Of a stretch of 64,000 bases of DNA, positions 12,751 to 21,037 are shown piece by piece. The notes below the pieces were generated by a model. It searched no databases. It was not told where the DNA came from and was given only the letters and a program-made list of their open reading frames with translations. The translations under genes were made by a program, and so were the position numbers. Source of the DNA: Lacunisphaera limnophila (lineage in GTDB: Bacteria; Verrucomicrobiota; Verrucomicrobiia; Opitutales; Opitutaceae); assembly GCF_001746835.1 (NCBI RefSeq), contig NZ_CP016094.1, forward strand, positions 4,045,501 to 4,109,500, given 5' to 3'. Each line of letters opens with the position of its first letter. The stretch's first letter is position 1.

Positions 12751-14421
12751 TCAGGTGGTGACCGCGCCCACCGAGGCGGAGGACACGGTGTTGGCGTACT
12801 TGGCCATGACGCCGCGGGCATAGCGCGGGGCCGGCGCCTGCCAGCCGGCCTTGCGGCGGGCGAGCTCGGCGGGGTCGATCTCGACCGACAGCTTGCGCGC
12901 CGGCACGTCGACCTCGATGAGGTCGCCTTCCTGCACGAACGCGATCAGGCCGCCGACGAACGCCTCGGGCGCCACGTGGCCGATGGAGAAACCGCGCGTC
13001 GCGCCGGAGAAACGGCCGTCGGTGAGCAGGGCGACCGAGTCGGCCAGCCCCTGCCCCGCCAGCGCGGCGGTCACGCCGAGCATCTCGCGCATGCCGGGAC
13101 CGCCCTTGGGGCCCTCGTAGCGGATGACGACGACGTCGCCGGCCTTGATCTGCTGCGCGTTGGCGGCGGCCATGGCGTCCTCCTCGTTGTTGAAGACGCG
13201 GGCCGGGCCCTTGAGTTTTTCGCGCGAGCTGCCGGCGACCTTGAGCACGCCGCCCTCCTCGGCGAGGTTGCCGCGGAGAATGACGAGGCCGCCGGTGGGC
13301 TTGAAAGGTTTGTCGGTCGGCCGGATGACCTGCTGGCCGGGGGCCTCGAAGGCGCCCGCGACTTCCGCGGCGATCGTGCGGCCGGTGACGGTCACGCAGT
13401 CCCGGTGGAGGTAACCGCCCTCGAGGAGGCGGCGCAGGAGCAGGGAGATGCCGCCCGCCTTGTGCATCTCGACCGCGGTGTAGAGTCCGCCGGGCTTGAG
13501 GGTGGCGATGGTCGGGGTCTTGCGGCAGATCTGGTCGAACTCGTCGATCTGGAGGGAGACGTTGGCCTCCTTCGCCAGCGCGAGCAGGTGGAGCACGGCG
13601 TTGGTCGAACCGCCCGAGGCGGCGACGGAAGCGATGGCGTTCTCGAACGCCGGGCGCGTCATGATCTGCGAGGGCTTCAGGTCCCGGCGGACGAGATCCA
13701 TGACGATCTCGCCGCAGCGGAAGGCGGCCTGGTTCTTTTCCGCGGCGGTCGCGGGGATGCCGTTGAGGCCGACGGGGGAGATGCCGATGGCCTCCATGAT
13801 CGTCGCCATGGTGTTGGCGGTGAACTGGCCGCCGCAGGCGCCCGCGGTGGGGCACGCGGCGTTTTCCACGCACTTGAATTCCTTGGCGTCGATCTTGCCG
13901 GAGCTGAACGCGCCGACCGCCTCGAACACGTCCTGCACGGTCAGGGCCTTGCCGTTGTGGTGGCCGTGATCGATCGAACCGCCGTAAAGCGCCAGGCCGG
14001 GGATGTCCATGCGGGCCAGGGCCATCATGACGCCGGGGTTGGTCTTGTCGCAGGAGGACAGACAGACGAGGCCGTCGAGGCTGTTGCCGCGGGCCACCAG
14101 CTCGATGGAGTCGGCGATCAGTTCGCGGCTGATGAGCGAGGTCTTCATGCCCTCGGTGCCCATCGTGATGCCGTCAGAAATGGAAACGGTGTTGAACTCG
14201 AGCGGGGTGCCCCCGGCGGCGCGCACGCCGGCCTTCACATGTTCCGCCAAGGCACGGAGATGGAAATTGCAGGGCCCGATTTCGGTCCAGGTGTTGGCGA
14301 TGCCGATCAACGGCTTGCTGAGGTCCTCATCGGTGAAGCCGACGGCTTTCATCATGGCGCGGGCGGGCGCGCGGCTGGGGCCTTCGGTGACGAGGTGACT
14401 GTGGCGTTTACCGGAATCCAT
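12751..14421 (-). CDS. ilvD: Dihydroxy-acid dehydratase IlvD
   Basis: A 556-residue iron-sulfur dehydratase producing the 2-oxo acids in Val, Ile and Leu synthesis. Cluster cysteines are in SSCDKTNPG and [15 protein letters not shown]-terminal motifs are [21 protein letters not shown] chose ATG 14421 ([19 protein letters not shown]). An upstream in-frame TTG at 14454 would add eleven residues of no family character. It is the first enzyme gene of the operon and follows the attenuator by about 90 bases. Confidence 0.96.
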   Translation of the reverse strand: MDSGKRHSHLVTEGPSRAPARAMMKAVGFTDEDLSKPLIGIANTWTEIGPCNFHLRALAEHVKAGVRAAGGTPLEFNTVSISDGITMGTEGMKTSLISRELIADSIELVARGNSLDGLVCLSSCDKTNPGVMMALARMDIPGLALYGGSIDHGHHNGKALTVQDVFEAVGAFSSGKIDAKEFKCVENAACPTAGACGGQFTANTMATIMEAIGISPVGLNGIPATAAEKNQAAFRCGEIVMDLVRRDLKPSQIMTRPAFENAIASVAASGGSTNAVLHLLALAKEANVSLQIDEFDQICRKTPTIATLKPGGLYTAVEMHKAGGISLLLRRLLEGGYLHRDCVTVTGRTIAAEVAGAFEAPGQQVIRPTDKPFKPTGGLVILRGNLAEEGGVLKVAGSSREKLKGPARVFNNEEDAMAAANAQQIKAGDVVVIRYEGPKGGPGMREMLGVTAALAGQGLADSVALLTDGRFSGATRGFSIGHVAPEAFVGGLIAFVQEGDLIEVDVPARKLSVEIDPAELARRKAGWQAPAPRYARGVMAKYANTVSSASVGAVTT

Positions 14422-14509
14422 GGGGAGAATGGTCAGTCGACCTTGCCGAAACAATTCCGGCAGGGCGAGAAATGGGTATTAAGGGTCTGCGTCATAACGG
14501 AGGGACAAT

Positions 14510-14591
14510 AAAAAAGCCGCCCCTTTTTTTGGGCGGCTTCATCTTTTTTTCTTAGTTCCTTTTAGGAGTTTGAGACTTTGGCGAGCCGCCC
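14510..14591 (-). promoter_or_regulatory. Transcription attenuator of the ilv-leu operon
   Basis: On the minus strand three mutually exclusive pieces are visible. Segment 2 is GGGCGGCT at 14591-14584, inside the last codons of the leader peptide. Segment 3 is AAGCCGCCC at 14539-14531. Segment 4 is GGGCGGCTT at 14522-14514, followed by six T residues (14515-14510). Segments 3 and 4 form a 9-bp terminator. Segment 2 can pair with segment 3 (GGGCGGCT/AGCCGCCC) to form an antiterminator. A ribosome stalled on the Val/Ile/Leu codons upstream would leave segment 2 free and allow transcription into ilvD. A ribosome reaching the stop at 14562 would let the terminator form. Confidence 0.85.
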
Positions 14592-14663
14592 ATGAGTGAG
14601 TGTGTCCACGGCAACAAGGGCCAGGACGACGGTAATAAGGGCAATGGCGACTACGGGGAACAT
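14562..14663 (-). CDS. ilvL: ilv operon leader peptide (33 aa, Val/Ile/Leu-rich)
   Basis: Too short for routine gene finders. ATG 14663 to TAA 14562 encodes MFPVVAIALITVVLALVAV, then DTLTHGRLAKVSNS. Of residues 4-19, eleven are Val, Ile or Leu. The stop lies 22 bases before the terminator hairpin described above, the geometry of E. coli ilv and leu leaders. Its role would be as a sensor of charged branched-chain tRNAs, not as a stable protein. The ribosome-binding site is weak. The name ilvL is given by analogy. Confidence 0.8.
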   Translation of the reverse strand: MFPVVAIALITVVLALVAVDTLTHGRLAKVSNS

Positions 14664-14682
14664 CGGTGTACGAACGGCGCGA

Positions 14683-14710
14683 ACCTGCGTATCGGCACAA
14701 TGCCTGTCAA
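14683..14710 (-). promoter_or_regulatory. Candidate promoter of the ilv-leu operon
   Basis: A perfect -35 hexamer TTGACA lies at 14710-14705 on the minus strand, 42 bases before the leader-peptide ATG. At 17-base spacing the -10 position reads CAGGTT, a poor match, so the exact start is uncertain. No other -35-like element is seen between thrA and the leader. Confidence 0.45.
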
Positions 14711-14730
14711 CCCTCAGTTTTAAAATCTTC

Positions 14731-14747
14731 GCCGGCAATACGCCGGT
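14731..14747 (-). terminator. Weak hairpin after thrA
   Basis: On the minus strand CCGGC / GCCGG enclose a 5-base loop, followed by GAAGATTTT. It lies about 35 bases after the thrA stop and before the ilv promoter. It may end the metX-thrA message, but stem and T tract are weak. Confidence 0.3.
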
Positions 14748-14780
14748 GCAGATGTAAAAACTCGCGCCGGCGGCCGGTGT

Positions 14781-17270
14781 TTAACCCCGGCCGCGGATGT
14801 TCTGGGCCAGGCGCAGGATATCGGCGAGCACGCCGGCGGCGGTGACCGCCCCACCCGCCCCCGCGCCGCGGACCACCATCGGGTATTCCTTGTAACGCTC
14901 GGTGTGGAAGGCGACGAAGGCCTCCGCCCCGCGCAGCGACGAGGCCGGGTGCGCCGTCTCGACGTCGACCGGGCCGACCGTGACCTTGGCGCCCGCGGCC
15001 CCGGGGGTGATGCGCGCCAGGTAGCGCGGCAGTTTGCCCTGGGCCTTGCTGGCGGCGACGCGCTGCGCAAACTCCGCGTCGAGCGCCGTGAGCGACTGCA
15101 TGAATTTCTCGGGATCGCTCTCCTTGAGATAGGACTCGGGCACGAAGGGCTTCAGCTCCACGTCAGTCAGGTCGAGGCGCAGGCCGAGTTCGCGGGCGAG
15201 GATCACGGCCTTGCGGGCCACATCGAGGCCGGACAGGTCATCGCGCGGATGCGGCTCGGTGTAACCCAGGTCGCGCGCCGTGCGGACGGCGACCGACAGC
15301 GGCTGACCCTGCGCGAGCTGGTCGCACAGGTAGCCGAGCGTGCCGGAAAACGCGCCCTCGATGGTGATCACGTGGTCGCCGGTGCGGACGAGATTCTTGA
15401 GCGTCTCGATCACGGGCAGCGCGGCGCCGACCGTGGTCTCGTAGTGGTAGGCGCGGAAATGTTTGCGGGCCTGGCCGAGCAAGCCGTCGCGCTCGGCCTG
15501 CGGGAGGGCGAGCGGCTGCTTGTTGGCGGACACGACGTTCACGCCCTGGTTGAAGGCGGCGAGGTAGAGCTTCTCCATGCCGGGGGCGGCCGAGCAATCC
15601 ACGAGCACCGGGTTGGGCAGCTGCGCCAGACGGCCGAGCAGCGAGATGACATCCTTGACCGCCTTGCCCTCCTCGATCGCGGACTTTTGCAGTTCCACGG
15701 CCTTGTCGGTGGAAAGGCCGTGCTCGTCGAACAGCACCCCGCCGCTCGAGCCGACGCCCACGAGGCGCACCTGCACGTCATGCTCGCGGCCGAGGGCCTT
15801 GTTCTGCTGGTCGATCTGCTTGAGCAGCGAGCCGCCGACCACGCCCTTGCCGAGCAGGAGCACGCTGATCTCGGTGTGCGAGAGGTTGAAGGCACCGTGC
15901 ACGGTCCGCACCGCCAGCGCGGTGTGGTCGGCGTCCACCACGCAGGAGATGCTGCGGGCCGACGCGCCCTGGGCCACGGCGCGCACATTGATGCCGGCCG
16001 CGCCAATGGAATTGAGGAAACGGCCGGCGACATTCGGCCGGCGCGCCATGTTCTCGCCGACGAGCGTGACGAGCGTCACGGGCGACAGCATCGGCTCGAT
16101 GCGCAGGTCGCCGGTCTGGATCTCGGGGGCGAGCACCTCGCTGATGCTTTGCTTGGCCTTCGGCATGTCAGACTCCGGGATCACGACCGAGAAGGACTGG
16201 CCGAGGGTGGACTCGGTGGTCATCCACACGCGGACGCCGGCCTCGCCGAGGGCCGCGAGGATGCGACCGCCGAGCGGCTTGCTCAGGCCGGTGCGGCGCG
16301 ACTGGACGCCGAGCAGCGCGAGCCGCTCTAGGCTGGTCACGCAGGTGGGACGGTTGGGATCGGGATTGCCAGTCGCATCGATGCGGGTGCCGGGCGCGGT
16401 GGGCTGGGTGGTGCTGCGGATGACCAGCGCGGCGCCGCACTCGCGGAGCGGGATGATGGTGCGCGGGTGGAACATCCGGGTGCCGAAATAGGCGAGTTCC
16501 AGCGCCTCATCATAGGAAAGGCGGTCGACCGGCGAGGCCTCGCGCACCAGCGCAGGATCGGCGGTCATCACCCCCAGCACGTCGGTCCAGACGGTCACGG
16601 CGCTGGCCTTGAGCAGACCGGCGACGAGCGTGGCGGTGTAATCGGAGCCGTTGCGGCCGAGGGTGGTCGTGTGGCCCTCGCGCGAACGGCCGATGAAGCC
16701 GGTGACAATCGGGACCTGGCCGGCGAGGCGGGGCAGCACGGCGGCGAACTTCTCCGCGGTCGCGGCCTTGTCCACCGTGGCGGCGCCGTGCGTGCCGTCG
16801 GTCACGACGAAGTCGCGGGCGTCCACCGGGATCGCGGGCACATTGCGTTCGACCAGGGCGCGGGCGAGGACGGTGACGGAGATGCGCTCGCCGACCGAGA
16901 TGATGGAGTCGAGGGTGCGCGGGGAGCACTCACGGGTCAGCTCGATACCCGAGAGCAGGCGCTCCACCGGGGTGAGGATCTCGTCGAGGTCGTGCTTGAA
17001 CCCTTTCTGACCCTGGCCGTTCAGCACGGTGCGGGCGGTGGCCGTGGCGAGCTCGCGCACCTGGGTCAGTTCACGCCGGGCCTGGCTGATGTTGCCCTCC
17101 TCGGCCGAACGGGCGCAGAGGATGAGCCAGTCGGTGGTGTCGCCGAGGGCGGAGACCACGACGGCCAGCGGACGCGGCGCGGCGGCGATGAGTTCCAGCA
17201 CCTTGGGCATGCGGCCCGTGGTGCCAACGGAGGAACCGCCGAATTTGTAGACCTGCCAAGCGTCGCTCAT
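14781..17270 (-). CDS. thrA: Bifunctional aspartokinase / homoserine dehydrogenase I
   Basis: 829 residues, matching ThrA length. N-terminal aspartate kinase opens with YKFGGSSVGTT. A middle ACT region (about residues 315-455) is expected to bind an amino acid effector, with the ACT phrase VTLVGENMARRPNVAGRFL. The homoserine dehydrogenase half starts at LLLGKGVVGGSLL (NADP-binding glycines) and includes the SANKQPLALP region and GAFSGTLGYLCDQL. I chose ATG 17270 (MSDAWQVYKFGG). It overlaps the metX stop as ATGA, so translation is coupled. Product homoserine feeds the MetX enzyme encoded upstream. Confidence 0.95.
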   Translation of the reverse strand: MSDAWQVYKFGGSSVGTTGRMPKVLELIAAAPRPLAVVVSALGDTTDWLILCARSAEEGNISQARRELTQVRELATATARTVLNGQGQKGFKHDLDEILTPVERLLSGIELTRECSPRTLDSIISVGERISVTVLARALVERNVPAIPVDARDFVVTDGTHGAATVDKAATAEKFAAVLPRLAGQVPIVTGFIGRSREGHTTTLGRNGSDYTATLVAGLLKASAVTVWTDVLGVMTADPALVREASPVDRLSYDEALELAYFGTRMFHPRTIIPLRECGAALVIRSTTQPTAPGTRIDATGNPDPNRPTCVTSLERLALLGVQSRRTGLSKPLGGRILAALGEAGVRVWMTTESTLGQSFSVVIPESDMPKAKQSISEVLAPEIQTGDLRIEPMLSPVTLVTLVGENMARRPNVAGRFLNSIGAAGINVRAVAQGASARSISCVVDADHTALAVRTVHGAFNLSHTEISVLLLGKGVVGGSLLKQIDQQNKALGREHDVQVRLVGVGSSGGVLFDEHGLSTDKAVELQKSAIEEGKAVKDVISLLGRLAQLPNPVLVDCSAAPGMEKLYLAAFNQGVNVVSANKQPLALPQAERDGLLGQARKHFRAYHYETTVGAALPVIETLKNLVRTGDHVITIEGAFSGTLGYLCDQLAQGQPLSVAVRTARDLGYTEPHPRDDLSGLDVARKAVILARELGLRLDLTDVELKPFVPESYLKESDPEKFMQSLTALDAEFAQRVAASKAQGKLPRYLARITPGAAGAKVTVGPVDVETAHPASSLRGAEAFVAFHTERYKEYPMVVRGAGAGGAVTAAGVLADILRLAQNIRGRG

Positions 17271-18333
17271 GAGTGGACCTCCAGCTGCAGGGCGCGCGTC
17301 AGGATCGGCGTGAGCAAGTCCCACTCCATGAGGAAGGCGTCATGGCCGTGGATGCTTTGCAGCGTCGCCCGCTCCACCGGGGCGCCGGCCTGGTGCAGCT
17401 GCGCGGCGAGCTCGTCGGCCTGCGCGGGGGTGAAAAGCTGGTCGGTGTCGATGTCCACCACGAGGGTCGCGGCCCGCACGCGGTTGATCGCCGGGCGAAC
17501 GTCGCCGGGCAGCGGCTGGAGCAGGTCGTGGTGGTCCATCGCGGCCAGCTGCAGCTCATAGGAATGGGCGGCGAAACGGTTGCGCAATTTGGCGCCCTGG
17601 TGCTCCAGGTAGCTTTGAACCGGATAGCCTTGCGCGACGGAGCTCGCCGCCGCCGGCCGGGGCTGGCGGGCATTCAGGCCGGGCTCGGCGCGGTAGGTCA
17701 GGATGGCGAGCTGGCGGGCGACCTCCAAGCCGCGGCCAATATCGTGCGGATAGCCGGGATCGAGGCGCAGAATCTGGCGGGCCACATGGTTCCAGCCGAC
17801 GACCCACGCGCTCGCCGCGACGCTGGTGGCGAGGGGCAAAATGCGCTGGAACCGCTCCGGAGCCAGGGCGGCAAGGGCGAGCGTGATCATGCCGCCGAGG
17901 GAACCGCCGGTCGTGAGGTGAACCTGCGCGATGCCCAGGCGATCGAGGCCCTGCAATATGGCGCGCGAGAGGTCGAGGCTGGTCAGCTCGAGGTTGCGGT
18001 CGTCGGGAAAACCCTCCGCCCCGGGACCGCTGCTGCCGTAGCAGGAACCGAGGTTGTTAAAACACACGATGCGATACTGGTCGGGGTCGAGCGCGCGCCC
18101 GGGCCCGATCAGCGGCTCCCACCAACCGCCCTGGCCGCCGGCCTGGGCGCTACCCGTCAGGGCATGCACCAGCAGCACGGTGGGCACATCCGGGCGGGGG
18201 CGTCGGGGGTGTCGCCTTCACGGCTCCACCACCAACCGCGGGTGCGGTGTGAACGGACTACGCCGCCGCGCGCGAGCGCGAGGTCCGGCAAAGCCAGTTC
18301 AAAGATACGCGGTGAAGCGGCAACAGTCGGCAT
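17267..18333 (-). CDS. metX: Homoserine O-acetyltransferase MetX, with a probable one-base frameshift near the N-terminus
   Basis: Alpha/beta-hydrolase that O-acetylates homoserine for methionine synthesis. The uninterrupted part begins at GTG 18187 (VPTVLLVHALTG) and carries nucleophile serine GGSLGGMITLAL, Asp in VVDIDTDQLF and His in SIHGHDAFL. It lacks the usual first 50 residues. Those are present in another frame from ATG 18333 (MPTVAASPRIFELALPDLAL, then ARGGVVRSHRTRGWWW). One extra base in the G/C runs at 18192-18209 joins them into about 355 residues, normal for MetX. The stop overlaps the thrA start (ATGA). The family also contains succinyltransferases, so acyl donor is inferred. 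Confidence 0.85.
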
Positions 18334-18678
18334 GTCGATGGCGGGCGTACTGCTTCCATCTCAGGCAGCCGGCTGGAACGCGCCGGCAAACGGTTGCTGC
18401 AGACCCGTCATCCCATCCAACAGACAATCGCCGCCGAAGGCGGGACATTTGCTGGACACAGACAGGTCGGGAAAGGTGTTCATGGGGACGAAGAAGAGTT
18501 TGATTTTTGTGTTGGAGATAAGGGACGCCAGCACCGGTGTCGAGACAAGGGAGCGACGTGTCATACTTAAGTGACTTACTACAAAACGTGTCATAGCTCC
18601 CTTGGCCCCAGTGAAAAGCGGCGGCGGGACATGATTCCGGCTTGTTGCCCGAAGCAGCGGCACTACTGTCAGCCTCCC
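18334..18678. other. Divergent metX / proB intergenic region
   Basis: 345 bases. It holds a small minus-strand frame (18361-18564, 67 codons, beginning MTRRSLVSTPVLASLISNTK) that ends 27 bases before metX. Its codon use is poorer in G/C-ending codons than the neighbours, so I do not call it a gene. The repeat-bearing element at 18547-18603 lies here. No match to the SAM-I riboswitch core is seen despite the methionine-pathway context. Confidence 0.4.
18547..18603. promoter_or_regulatory. Candidate operator or RNA element between metX and proB
   Basis: A direct repeat ACGTGTCATA occurs at 18556-18565 and 18586-18595, exactly 30 bases apart, about three helical turns. The pair is enclosed by an 8-bp inverted repeat AAGGGAGC (18547-18554) / GCTCCCTT (18596-18603). 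This could be a regulator-binding site with two half-sites on one DNA face, or a stem-loop in the metX leader. No known riboswitch fits. Confidence 0.4.
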
Positions 18679-19443
18679 ATGGCCAAACGTTCCCAACGCA
18701 TCGTGCTCAAGTTCGGCACCGGCATCCTCTCCACCGAGAAGGGTATCGGCCTGAGCCGCTCGCAAATTGCCCGCCTGGTCCGCGAGGTCGGCGCCCTCGT
18801 CCGCGCCGGCCATGAATGCGTGATCGTTTCGAGCGGCGCGGTCGCCGCCGGTCTGGACACGCTGGGCCTGGCGACGAAACCCAAGGAACTCGCCGCGAAG
18901 CAGGCCTGCGCTGCCGTCGGCCAGTCGCAGTTGATGCACGCCTATGCCAGCGCGTTCGCCAAGCAGGGCATCTCGGTCGCCCAGCTGCTGCTCACCCACC
19001 AGGATCTCGACAGCCGCGTCCGCCACCTCAACGCGCGCAACACCCTCACCCACCTCCTCTCCCGCGGCCACGTGGTGCCGATCATCAACGAGAACGACTC
19101 CGTCGCCGTCGAGGAACTCAATTTCGGCGACAACGACCGCCTCTCCGCCGAGGTCGCGATCCTCCTCAAGGCCGACCTCCTCATCATCCTCACGAGCGTC
19201 GACGGCCTGCAGGACGCCGCCGGCAAGGTGGTACCGCTGGTGCGCGACTTTACCGAAGTCGCCAGCCTCGTCCGCTCCGACAAGGGCCACACCTCCACTG
19301 GCGGCATGGTCACGAAGCTGCAGGCCGCCCAGCTCGCGGTGAAGGCCGGCATCCCGGTAAACATCGCCAGCGGCCGCAAGGCGGGCCTGGTCTACCAAAT
19401 CGTGGCCGGCAAACGCGTGGGCACGTATTTTCCGGCCAAATGA
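18679..19443 (+). CDS. proB: Glutamate 5-kinase ProB (short form without PUA domain)
   Basis: 254 residues. Phosphorylates glutamate in the first step of proline synthesis. Amino-acid-kinase fold: KFGTGILS (residues 10-17), VSSGAVAAGLDTLG, NENDSVAVEELNFGDNDRL and the nucleotide-binding TGGMVTKLQAAQLA. ATG 18679 (MAKRSQRIVLKFG) is chosen over an upstream frame extension with no homology. The protein stops right after the kinase domain (KRVGTYFPAK), so the RNA-binding PUA domain of E. coli ProB (367 residues) is absent, as in many bacteria. proA follows after an 81-base gap that holds a palindromic repeat. Confidence 0.95.
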   Translation: MAKRSQRIVLKFGTGILSTEKGIGLSRSQIARLVREVGALVRAGHECVIVSSGAVAAGLDTLGLATKPKELAAKQACAAVGQSQLMHAYASAFAKQGISVAQLLLTHQDLDSRVRHLNARNTLTHLLSRGHVVPIINENDSVAVEELNFGDNDRLSAEVAILLKADLLIILTSVDGLQDAAGKVVPLVRDFTEVASLVRSDKGHTSTGGMVTKLQAAQLAVKAGIPVNIASGRKAGLVYQIVAGKRVGTYFPAK

Positions 19444-19453
19444 ACGCTTCATC

Positions 19454-19519
19454 TGACTTTGTAGGCGGCGAGCGGGCTCGCGCAAGGGGTGGCGTGAGCG
19501 AGCTCACCGCCCACCAACA
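19454..19519. repeat. Palindromic repeat of a second family (B) between proB and proA
   Basis: GTAGGCGGCGAGC at the left is mirrored by GAGCGAGCTCACCGCCCACC at the right, so the spacer can fold into a long imperfect hairpin. A related segment (GAGCAAGCTCGCTGCCCACC) lies at 45481-45501 after degP/prs. Confidence 0.5.
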
Positions 19520-19524
19520 CCGTC

Positions 19525-20808
19525 ATGTCTGAACTCGTCCAACTCGTCGCCCGGCTCGGCGCGCAAGCCCGCGCCGCCGCCCGCACGCTCGCGACCACGC
19601 CGGCCGCGCGGATCGACGCCGCGTTGCGCGCGATGGCGGACGAGCTGCTCGCCGCGGAGACGGCCATCCTCGCGGCCAACGCCCTTGATGTCGCCGCCGC
19701 CCGCGCCAACGGCCAGACCGCGGCGCTCATCGACCGGCTCACGCTCGATCCGAAGCGTCTGGCCGCCTGCGCCGAGGGTCTCCGGCAGGTCGCCACCCTC
19801 CCCCACCCGGTCGGCGAGATCCTCCGCGAATGGACCCAGCCCAACGGCCTGAAGTTCGCCAAGGTCCGCGTGCCCCTCGGGGTCATCGGCTTCATTTACG
19901 AGTCCCGGCCCAACGTCACCTGTGACGCCGCCGGCCTCTGCCTCAAGAGTGGCAACGCCGTCATCCTGCGCGGCGGTTCCGAGGCCCTGCGTTCCAACAC
20001 CGCGATCGCCGCCGCCCTCTCCCGCGGCCTCGCCGCCGCCGGCCTGCCCGCCGCCGCCGTGCAGCTCGTGCCGGTCGCCGACCGCGACACCGTGCGCCTG
20101 CTCGGGGAGAGCACCGGCATCATCGATCTCCTCATCCCCCGCGGTGGCCGCGGCCTGATCGAGACGGTCATGAAGACGGCCCGCGTGCCGGTCATCAAAC
20201 ATTACGACGGCATCTGCGCCCTCTACGTCGACAAAGCGGCCGACCTGGCCATGGCCACCGCCATCGCCCTCAACGGGAAGGTCCAGCGTCCCGGCGTGTG
20301 CAACGCCCTCGAGACCCTCCTCGTGCACCAGGACGTCGCCGCGACGTTCCTGCCGAAAATCGCCGAGGCCCTGCTCCGGGCAGGTGTCCAGCTTCGCGTG
20401 GACGACGCAGCCCGCGCCGCCCTCGGGAGCCTGGCCACCACCTTTTCGGCCCTGGTTGCCTCCGCCACCGAGGCCGACTACCGCACCGAGTTCCTCGACC
20501 TCATCATCGCGGTGAAGGTCGTCGCCGACTGCGCCGCCGCGATCGAGCACATCGAGACGCACGGCTCGCACCACACCGAGACGATCGTCACGGCCGACGC
20601 CGGCACCGCCGAGCACTTCCTGGCCGGCATCGACAGCGCCGTGGTGCTTTGGAACGCCTCCACCCGCTTCAACGACGGTTACCAGTTCGGTTTCGGCGCC
20701 GAGATCGGCATCAGCACCGACAAGCTCCACGCCCGCGGCCCGATGGGCCTCGAGGAACTCACCTCCTACAAGTACATCGTCCGCGGCACCGGCCAGGTGC
20801 GCGGGTGA
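19525..20808 (+). CDS. proA: Gamma-glutamyl phosphate reductase ProA
   Basis: 427 residues, normal length. NADPH-dependent reduction of glutamyl phosphate to glutamate semialdehyde in proline synthesis, acting with ProB. Aldehyde-dehydrogenase-like fold with VPLGVIGFIYESRPNV (residues 117-131), NAVILRGGSEA and PRGGRGLI. The catalytic cysteine is C259 in GKVQRPGVCNALET. The C-terminal signature is GAEIGISTDKLHARGPMGLEELT. It lies downstream of proB on the same strand. Confidence 0.97.
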   Translation: MSELVQLVARLGAQARAAARTLATTPAARIDAALRAMADELLAAETAILAANALDVAAARANGQTAALIDRLTLDPKRLAACAEGLRQVATLPHPVGEILREWTQPNGLKFAKVRVPLGVIGFIYESRPNVTCDAAGLCLKSGNAVILRGGSEALRSNTAIAAALSRGLAAAGLPAAAVQLVPVADRDTVRLLGESTGIIDLLIPRGGRGLIETVMKTARVPVIKHYDGICALYVDKAADLAMATAIALNGKVQRPGVCNALETLLVHQDVAATFLPKIAEALLRAGVQLRVDDAARAALGSLATTFSALVASATEADYRTEFLDLIIAVKVVADCAAAIEHIETHGSHHTETIVTADAGTAEHFLAGIDSAVVLWNASTRFNDGYQFGFGAEIGISTDKLHARGPMGLEELTSYKYIVRGTGQVRG

Positions 20809-20859
20809 GGCAGGTGGAACCCGCGCTCCAGCCGTCGCCAAGCCTATGGCTGGCAGGCC

Positions 20860-20930
20860 GCGCGGGTTTGGATTGGAGGTGGGGTGGAGCGACCCGCTCC
20901 GCCGCGGCGCACCGGACCGGTGCGCACTAC
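20860..20930. repeat. Palindromic sequences after proA
   Basis: Two hairpin-forming blocks are visible: GGAGCGACCCGCTCC (20886-20900) and the near-perfect palindrome GCGCACCGGACCGGTGCGC (20907-20925). No T tract follows, so they are recorded as intergenic repeats, not as a proven terminator. Confidence 0.4.
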
Positions 20931-21037
20931 TCCCTGCACATTACGGTCATGCCATGGGCGGGTAGAATCCCCTTTACTGGTTTTCGGACGGGCGTTCACT
21001 GACTGAACCTACCCGGTTTCGTCCGGTCTTACCCCCC

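Noticed and set aside
14422-14454. TTG-start extension of ilvD
   Set aside because: It adds eleven residues with no family similarity. ATG 14421 gives the normal length.
18361-18564. 67-codon frame upstream of metX as a gene or leader peptide
   Set aside because: No enrichment of Met or Cys codons, ordinary codon use and no convincing ribosome-binding site. It is recorded only in the intergenic entry.
18334-18600. SAM riboswitch upstream of metX
   Set aside because: Only CTTATC is found. The rest of the SAM-I core (GAGGGA, GGC..TGAAA) is absent.
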